Shown one piece after another: positions 23,152-28,359 of a stretch of DNA of 28,359 nucleotides (position 1 is its first letter; every line of letters starts with the position of its first letter). Below the pieces are notes generated by a model. That model saw only the letters and a list, made by a program, of their open reading frames with translations. It was not told where the DNA came from and did not search any database. The stretch is from an uncultured Oscillospiraceae bacterium (GTDB lineage Bacteria > Bacillota > Clostridia > Oscillospirales > Oscillospiraceae). The stretch covers positions 1 through 28,359 of the forward strand of contig CAJTPV010000035.1 in assembly GCA_910578505.1 (NCBI GenBank), given 5' to 3'. Both the position numbers and the translations under genes were made by a program.

Positions 23152-24771
23152 ATGACACTATCCAAGGAAGTTTTTGATCTCTGCAACCGTTTCTACCGCT
23201 CTACCGTGGAAAACAACGAGGTATATATCGTAAAATGGCAATTCCCCGACGGCGCCTTTCCAGACCTCTCCTACGAACGGACCGTGTCCGACAGCGCCCT
23301 GGCGGACGCAGTGGAAAAGCAGGCCCGGGAGATGCTGGCCCGGCACCCGGAGCATAACGACCAGATCATGCTGAAAATTCTCATCTACTACTGCGGCTAT
23401 ATCCGCAAAAATCAGGAGAATTATTGGCTGCGTTTCGATCTCAACCACTATTACAATATGATTCCCACTTTTCTGGATAAGATGCTGGCGCTGCCTGTGG
23501 AAACCCCGGCGCAGCAGGCGCGCTACCGGACCATCCTGGACAATCTGTCCCCCTTCATCCGCTCCCAGCACCAGAAGCTGGCGGAGCAGTCCCGCCGCTA
23601 TATCCGGATGCCCCTGGAGGGCTGCCGCCTGACCCTGGCCAGCCTGGAAAACTGCGCCGGCCGCCTGGACGCCCTGGACAGATTTGAGGGCTGCGCCTCC
23701 GCCGCCAAGGCTGCCCGGCAGGCCATGGCGGAGCTGTTGGGCTACATCCGTGGCCCCTACATGAAGCAGGCCCCTCAGGCCGCCGGCATGTGTCAGTACC
23801 CCGGCGGTAGTGTGCTCTATATGAACGAGGTGGACACCTACATCTCCCAGCGCCTGGACCCCAGGGAAATCCAGCGGGTGGGCTATGAGGAGCTGGCAAA
23901 GTCCGAGGCCGCTATGCTGGAAATCGTGCGCTCCCTGGGCTGCCGGGGAACCCTGCGGGAATGCCTGGACGCGGTGCAGAACGATCCCCGCTGGCGCTTC
24001 CACTCCCCCGAAGAGATGCAGGAGACTATGACCGCCTACCTGGACCAGATCCGCCCCTTGATGCCCCGCTACTTCTCCCGTATGCCCAAGGCGGACTGCG
24101 CCGTGGCCCGGCTGAACCCGGCGGCAGAGGCTACCACCAGCTGGGGATACTACAACGTCCCGGTGGAAAAACCGGTGGGCGTGTACTACTACAGTGCCCT
24201 GGAGCTGGACCGCCGCTGCCAGATCCGCACCCGCGCCGTGGTCTACCATGAGCTGCTGCCCGGACACCACTACCAGATGAACCTGGTGCTGGAGGACCCC
24301 ACCCTGCCGGACATCATCCACCACCACTACAACACCGCCTTCGCCGACGGCTGGGCGGAGTACGCCTCCGGCTTCTGCCGGGAGCTGGGCCTCTACAGCG
24401 GCTGCGACGACCTGGGGCGGCTGTCCTGGGACTGCTTCCTCTGCTGCCGCCTGATTGTGGACACCGGCCTGAACGCCCTGGGCTGGACCCTGGACGAGGC
24501 TAAGGCCTTCCTCCTGGAACATACCATGCTCACCGATGCGGAGATCGGCACGGAGCTGCTGCGCTACGCCTTCGGTATGCCCGCCCAGGCGCTGGCCTAT
24601 AAGTGGGGCAGCAGGTTCTTCCAGAACATGCGCAGCCGGGCCGAAAAGGAGCTGGGAGAGCGCTTCGACCTGCGCCGCTTCCACGACGCCGTGCTCCAGT
24701 TCGGCGCCATCCCCCTGGATATTTTGGAGGAGCACTTCCTCTGGTATCTGGAACAGGAAAAGGAGCGCTGA
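23152..24771 (+). CDS. Full-length DUF885-family putative metallopeptidase, copy C
   Basis: The 539-residue protein is a full-length DUF885 member: HELLPGHHYQ (His366, Glu367, His372) and the downstream block FADGWAEYASGF. The position that is normally Glu in EGWAxY is Asp399 here (ADGW), an unusual ligand. It is much longer than copies A and B and not obviously alignable with them outside the metal motifs. No signal peptide is visible, so it is probably cytosolic. The start is ATG 23152, with AGAGGA seven bases before it; an upstream in-frame ATG at 23113 has no such site. The LacI-family gene begins four bases after its stop, so hydrolase and regulator are co-transcribed. Confidence 0.85.
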   Translation: MTLSKEVFDLCNRFYRSTVENNEVYIVKWQFPDGAFPDLSYERTVSDSALADAVEKQAREMLARHPEHNDQIMLKILIYYCGYIRKNQENYWLRFDLNHYYNMIPTFLDKMLALPVETPAQQARYRTILDNLSPFIRSQHQKLAEQSRRYIRMPLEGCRLTLASLENCAGRLDALDRFEGCASAAKAARQAMAELLGYIRGPYMKQAPQAAGMCQYPGGSVLYMNEVDTYISQRLDPREIQRVGYEELAKSEAAMLEIVRSLGCRGTLRECLDAVQNDPRWRFHSPEEMQETMTAYLDQIRPLMPRYFSRMPKADCAVARLNPAAEATTSWGYYNVPVEKPVGVYYYSALELDRRCQIRTRAVVYHELLPGHHYQMNLVLEDPTLPDIIHHHYNTAFADGWAEYASGFCRELGLYSGCDDLGRLSWDCFLCCRLIVDTGLNALGWTLDEAKAFLLEHTMLTDAEIGTELLRYAFGMPAQALAYKWGSRFFQNMRSRAEKELGERFDLRRFHDAVLQFGAIPLDILEEHFLWYLEQEKER

Positions 24772-24775
24772 GGGT

Positions 24776-25807
24776 ATGGGCGCAACATTGAAGCAGATCG
24801 CAGAGGAAACAGGCCTGTCCGTCTCCACGGTGTCCAGGGTCACCACCGGCAAGGGGTACGTCTCCGATGAGGCCCGCCGGCTGGTGGAGGAGGCGGTCCA
24901 GCGCCTGAGCTACAGCCGCCGCCCCCCCATGCCCCAGATCCGCAAGGGCGGAGAGGAGCTGGTGATGATTCTGGTGGGCGGCATCCGCAGCTCCGTGGCC
25001 TCACAGATTGTGGAGTACCTGGTGGCCGAGCTGATCCGGCGGCAGAAGCGGCCCTTTGTGGCCGTCAGCTGCTTCTCCACGGAGATGGAGCGGTCCTACC
25101 TCCAATTCGCCGCGGACAACCACTTTTTCGGCGTCCTGGCTATGTCCCTGACCGAGACGCCGGAGACCCTGGCCATGCTGGCCAATTACAACTGCCCCCT
25201 AGTCCTGCTGGAGCGGTACCTCCCCTCCCTGGACTGCGACTGTCTGCGGGCGGACTACTACCGCATCGGTTTCCAGTGCGCGGAGCACCTGATTCAGAAT
25301 GGTCATCAGAACATCGGCTTCATCGGCGGAAGTTTGGAATCCACCATCACCCAGGACAAGCGCACCGGCTTCGAGGACTGTATGCGCGCCAACGGGCTGG
25401 AGCTGCGGCCGGAGTGGATTATCCACGCCAAGCGGCTGATCTACAAAAACGCGGTAGCCATTGCCAACCAGCTGCTGGCCCTGCGGGAGCTGCCCACCGC
25501 CCTGGTCACCTCCAACGACGTATCCGTGGGCATCCTCAACGAACTGATGAGTCGCGGCGTCCGTGTCCCGGAGGATATCAGCATATGCAACTGCGAGGAC
25601 AGCGTGATGGCCACCCACTGCCAGGTGCCCCTCACCTCCATGTGCGTGGACTTCAAGTCCATGGCCTGCGGCGCGGTAAAGATGCTCTGCAAGCGCCGCC
25701 GCCAGCCCTCCGCCCCCCGCAGCCTGCTGATTTACAACCCGCAGCTCATTGAGCGCAGCAGCGTCCTCCGTCTCTCAACGGCCCGGCAGCAGACGCATCC
25801 CATGTGA
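24776..25807 (+). CDS. LacI-family transcriptional regulator
   Basis: The 343-residue protein has an N-terminal LacI helix-turn-helix (ATLKQIAEETGLSVSTVSRV) followed by the hinge helix (SDEARRLVEEAVQRL) and a periplasmic-binding-protein-like sensor domain, with the family's FIGG block and the usual C-terminal VPLTSMCVDF-type segment. It should bind a palindromic operator and respond to a small-molecule ligand. ATG 24776 follows GAGGGT and comes four bases after the hydrolase stop. It is the only transcription regulator in the locus, so it is the natural candidate to control the divergent transporter operon and the downstream dehydrogenase genes. Confidence 0.9.
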   Translation: MGATLKQIAEETGLSVSTVSRVTTGKGYVSDEARRLVEEAVQRLSYSRRPPMPQIRKGGEELVMILVGGIRSSVASQIVEYLVAELIRRQKRPFVAVSCFSTEMERSYLQFAADNHFFGVLAMSLTETPETLAMLANYNCPLVLLERYLPSLDCDCLRADYYRIGFQCAEHLIQNGHQNIGFIGGSLESTITQDKRTGFEDCMRANGLELRPEWIIHAKRLIYKNAVAIANQLLALRELPTALVTSNDVSVGILNELMSRGVRVPEDISICNCEDSVMATHCQVPLTSMCVDFKSMACGAVKMLCKRRRQPSAPRSLLIYNPQLIERSSVLRLSTARQQTHPM

Positions 25808-25833
25808 GAATTGCATGGGAATTTCACTTTCTC

Positions 25834-25862
25834 TTGACTTTTGCGGCGGGACGAAATATGAT
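25834..25862 (+). promoter_or_regulatory. Sigma-A promoter of the oxidoreductase pair
   Basis: TTGACT (25834-25839) and TATGAT (25857-25862) are spaced by exactly 17 bases, about 70 bases before ATG 25935. An imperfect inverted repeat (GTGAGAATT at 25804-25812 and AATTTCAC at 25820-25827) lies just upstream, partly over the stop of the regulator gene, and could be a regulatory site. Confidence 0.7.
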
Positions 25863-25934
25863 GAAAGATGTGAATGGTGTTTGTATATATTTTCATAGTC
25901 TTTGTCTACACTATTTGAAACGGAGGAAGCGAGT

Positions 25935-27146
25935 ATGGCTAAGGAAAGACTTCGGGTAGGAATTATCGGCGCAGGCCGCTGGTCCTCCAGGGCGCATATC
26001 CCCGGTTGGGTGCGCAGCGATCTGTGCGATCTGGTGTGCATCTGCGACCAGGACGCGGAGCTGGCGGAGCAGCGGGCAAAGCAGTTCGGCATAGCCGAGA
26101 CTGCTGTCGATGCGGAAAAAATGATTATGCGGGGCGACCTAGACGTTATCGACGTGTGTACCCGCGACGAACACGGCGAGACCCACGAGCCTCTTACCGC
26201 CCTGGCCCTCCAGGAGGGCAAGCACGTGCTGGTGGAGAAGCCGGTGGCCCAGGACTACAACCGGGTCCGTCAGCTGGACGCCCTGGCCCAGTCCAAGGGC
26301 CTGAAAACCAAGGTGGGCCTCACCTTCCGCTACGCTCCGGCTGTCCAGTACATGTTCGACCTGGTGCGCGAGGGGAAGATCGGCTCCCCCTGGCTTTTTA
26401 ACGGCTTCGAGCAGAACAGCCAGTGGCTGGACCCCTGGTATCCTCAGGACAAGCGCCTTTTTAAGCAGTATCCTCACAATATTCCCCTGGTGGGCGCCGA
26501 TCCTGACCCCAGAAAAATCGAGGTCGGCTCCCTGGAGGGCTACGGCGCGCCGACCATCGACATCGGCCTGGAGCTGATCGGCAGCGATATTGAGAAGATT
26601 GTCTGCGAGATGGCGAACCTGGTGCCCGAGCGCCGCCGCTACAACGTGGACGACCATCTGGAGCGCATCAACTGGGATGACGCAGACATGTGGATTGCCC
26701 GCTGCAAGAACGGCTCCCTCTTCTCCATGCAGACCAGTTTTGTCACCGTCGGCAACTACCCCGGCATCACCGCCATCATCTACGGCTCCCGTGGCGCTCT
26801 GCGGGCCACCCTTATCACGGACCCCGAAACCGGCGAGATACAGAAGCTGGAATATGCTGACGGCTATGCCGCCGATAACCCCAGGATCCTCACCCACGCC
26901 GACGCGGCTGCCGTCAAGTTCCGTCCTCTGGAAATTCCCGACCGGTACTGGAATCCCGGCCACCGTCCCGACGACGCCTGGGATACCGCCTTCTATGGCT
27001 GCCTGATTCAGAACTTCCTGGAGGAAATTGCCGGCGGCGGCGCGAAGAACGAGGGCAACTTTACCCAGAGCGCTCGGGTCCAGGAGCTGATTAACGCCGC
27101 CGAACTCTCCCACCGGGAGGAGCGCTGGGTCCATCTGCCGCTGTAA
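25935..27146 (+). CDS. Gfo/Idh/MocA-family NAD(P)-dependent oxidoreductase
   Basis: The 403-residue protein has the N-terminal Rossmann motif VGIIGAGRW (Gly9, Gly12, Gly14), the family's EKPVA motif at 101-105 with the active-site Lys, and a C-terminal alpha/beta domain with a long insertion. The fold oxidises or reduces sugars, inositols and related hydroxy compounds; nothing here fixes the substrate. ATG 25935 lies after CGGAGGA; the upstream in-frame ATG at 25902 is not supported. It has its own promoter and is followed at 46 bases by the D-2-hydroxyacid dehydrogenase gene. Confidence 0.85.
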   Translation: MAKERLRVGIIGAGRWSSRAHIPGWVRSDLCDLVCICDQDAELAEQRAKQFGIAETAVDAEKMIMRGDLDVIDVCTRDEHGETHEPLTALALQEGKHVLVEKPVAQDYNRVRQLDALAQSKGLKTKVGLTFRYAPAVQYMFDLVREGKIGSPWLFNGFEQNSQWLDPWYPQDKRLFKQYPHNIPLVGADPDPRKIEVGSLEGYGAPTIDIGLELIGSDIEKIVCEMANLVPERRRYNVDDHLERINWDDADMWIARCKNGSLFSMQTSFVTVGNYPGITAIIYGSRGALRATLITDPETGEIQKLEYADGYAADNPRILTHADAAAVKFRPLEIPDRYWNPGHRPDDAWDTAFYGCLIQNFLEEIAGGGAKNEGNFTQSARVQELINAAELSHREERWVHLPL

Positions 27147-27191
27147 CCGGCATGGATTGTCTAAATTATTCATGTAAAAGGAGATTGAACC

Positions 27192-28151
27192 GTGAAGATT
27201 GCATTTCGCCATGTTCCCTTTTCCCAGCAGCAGGCCGACAGCCTGGACGCCCTGGCGCGCGGCGCCGGATATGAGACAATCTGGTACGCCGCCGGCGTCA
27301 CGCCCACCGCGGAGGAGCTCTCCGGATGCGAGGTGCTGATGGGGTATTTTCCGCCGGACTTGATCGGGCAGCTGCCCGCCCTCAAGTGGGTGCAGACGCC
27401 GGCGGCGGGGGTGGAGAAGCTCTGCGGCAATATCTACAAAAGTCCTGACGTGGTGCTCACCAACTGCTCCGGCGCTTTCGGCGTGGCCATCTCAGAATAC
27501 ATGCTCACCGGCCTGCTGATGGTTATGCGCAACATGCCTGCCTATATGGACAACCAGAAAAAGCACATCTGGAAGGGCATGGGCCTCTGCCGCTCCATTT
27601 ACGGCAGCAGGATTACCGTGGTCGGCATGGGGGACATCGGCGCCAAGTTCGCCGCCCGGGCCAAGGCGCTGGGCGCATATGTGCGGGGTGTGCGCCGCAG
27701 CCCCCGAGGCGTGCCGGAGAATTTTGACGAGGTGTTTGCCTCCGCCCAGCTGGCCGAGGCCGTGCGGGACGTGGACGCGGTGGTGATGTGCCTGCCCGGT
27801 ACCAGGGAGACCACTGGCATGATTTCCAAGGAGGTCATCGCCGCCATGAATCCCAGGACCATTGTGGTCAACTGCGGCCGCGGCTACACGGTGGACCAGG
27901 GGGCCCTAACCCGCGCACTGCAGGAAAAGCGCATTGCGGCGGCGGTGCTGGACGTGGCGGAGGTAGAGCCGCTGCCGACGGACAGCCCCCTGTGGGACAT
28001 GGATAACGTGGTCTTGACGCCCCATATCTCCGGGCATGACGACGATCCTATCAACGCGGAGTCAATTTATGAGATTTTCAAGGAGAACCTCACCCGCTAT
28101 CTGGCCGGAGAGCCGCTGAACCATACGGTGGACCGCAGTCGGGGGTATTGA
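27192..28151 (+). CDS. D-2-hydroxyacid dehydrogenase family oxidoreductase
   Basis: The 319-residue protein has the D-isomer-specific 2-hydroxyacid dehydrogenase layout: a split substrate domain, the NAD-binding motif VGMGDIG (145-150) and the catalytic residues Arg230 (VNCGRG), Glu259 (AEVEPLP) and His278 (TPHISG). It interconverts a 2-oxo acid and the matching D-hydroxy acid; the specificity is not visible. It starts at GTG 27192, with AAGGAGATTGAACC just upstream. It may dispose of a keto acid made by the aminotransferase of the locus. Confidence 0.88.
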   Translation: MKIAFRHVPFSQQQADSLDALARGAGYETIWYAAGVTPTAEELSGCEVLMGYFPPDLIGQLPALKWVQTPAAGVEKLCGNIYKSPDVVLTNCSGAFGVAISEYMLTGLLMVMRNMPAYMDNQKKHIWKGMGLCRSIYGSRITVVGMGDIGAKFAARAKALGAYVRGVRRSPRGVPENFDEVFASAQLAEAVRDVDAVVMCLPGTRETTGMISKEVIAAMNPRTIVVNCGRGYTVDQGALTRALQEKRIAAAVLDVAEVEPLPTDSPLWDMDNVVLTPHISGHDDDPINAESIYEIFKENLTRYLAGEPLNHTVDRSRGY

Positions 28152-28253
28152 TGCTTTTTCGTGAAGTAAAAAGTATCGGGAAGCGCATACATAGATTTAG
28201 GGGGCTGTAAAAAAGTCCCTATTCTCCAAAAGCACTTTTTCTAAAAGTTAAGG

Positions 28254-28297
28254 AAATCCCGCAGAAGGTCTCGTTCAGAAAACCTTCTGCGGGATTT
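28254..28297. terminator. Long perfect hairpin at the right end of the locus
   Basis: A 16-bp perfect stem (AAATCCCGCAGAAGGT / ACCTTCTGCGGGATTT) with a 12-base loop lies about 100 bases after the last gene. It probably terminates the rightward transcript and/or a leftward gene beyond the window; T residues follow on the minus side (CCTTAACTTTT). It could also be the end of a repeated element. Confidence 0.5.
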
Positions 28298-28359
28298 CGC
28301 TGTCCTGAATTCCCGGATTTTCGAGTTTGGTTACAGCTCCGTGCCGCAGCATGTCTCCG

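Noticed and set aside
21585..24852. Long frames opposite the binding protein and DUF885 copy C
   Set aside because: Antisense shadows of clearly real genes; the compositions (Val/Gly- or Ala/Gly/Gln-rich) match no family.
26139..27212. Minus-strand 357-codon frame opposite the Gfo/Idh gene
   Set aside because: Opposite strand carries an intact Rossmann/EKP enzyme; this frame has no motif.
28275..28359. Minus-strand frame open to the right edge of the window, ending in the hairpin loop
   Set aside because: Only 28 codons are visible and a second minus frame is also open there; no basis to prefer either.

Overview
The window looks like chromosome from a GC-rich, endospore-forming member of the Clostridia, most like the gut Oscillospiraceae/Flavonifractor-type lineages. 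That rests on strong G/C at third codon positions, AGGAGG-type ribosome sites with occasional TTG/GTG starts, and three sporulation/germination genes (SpoIVFA/SpoIVFB-like pair, CwlJ/SleB-like hydrolase, GerQ-like coat protein). The taxonomic call is inference; no rRNA or tRNA is present. All family assignments come from reading motifs by eye, without database searches.

Layout. (1) 1-3485 is lower-GC and decayed: a promoter-like site with nothing obvious behind it, one small acidic ORF, then the wreck of a Wadjet (JetABCD) anti-plasmid/anti-phage operon. jetA is cut by an in-frame TAA, a piece of jetB lies inverted, and jetC and jetD survive as frameshifted, internally deleted fragments. (2) 3573-5713 is a minus-strand pair, a DUF4130-type protein and its radical SAM partner (putative DNA modification/repair), behind a near-consensus sigma-A promoter with an SOS-box-like site at the start point. 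(3) 5800-6755 is a minus-strand unit of two membrane-anchored proteins, with its own promoter and terminator. (4) 6868-10110 reads rightward: SpoIVFA-like and SpoIVFB-like genes behind a sigma-E-like promoter, then a FAD oxidoreductase fused to a Rieske domain. (5) 10127-11259 (minus) is cwlJ/sleB-like followed by gerQ-like.

(6) 11360-28151 is the most interesting part: a 17-kb divergent catabolic locus. Leftward from 22.85 kb runs a probable ten-gene operon: a peptide-type ABC importer (lipoprotein binding protein, two permeases, two ATPases), two paralogous short HExxPGH (DUF885-like) hydrolases, an M24 creatinase/prolidase-like protein lacking one metal-ligand Asp, a PLP aminotransferase and an aspartate-dehydrogenase-like protein. 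Rightward from 23.1 kb come a third, full-length DUF885-like hydrolase and a LacI-family regulator, then, behind a separate promoter, a Gfo/Idh/MocA oxidoreductase and a D-2-hydroxyacid dehydrogenase. A perfect 16-bp palindrome in the importer leader is a candidate operator for the LacI regulator. The content suggests import of a peptide-like compound, hydrolysis by several unusual peptidases, and conversion of the released amino acid by transamination or dehydrogenation. The substrate cannot be read from the sequence, and I know of no described system with this gene set.
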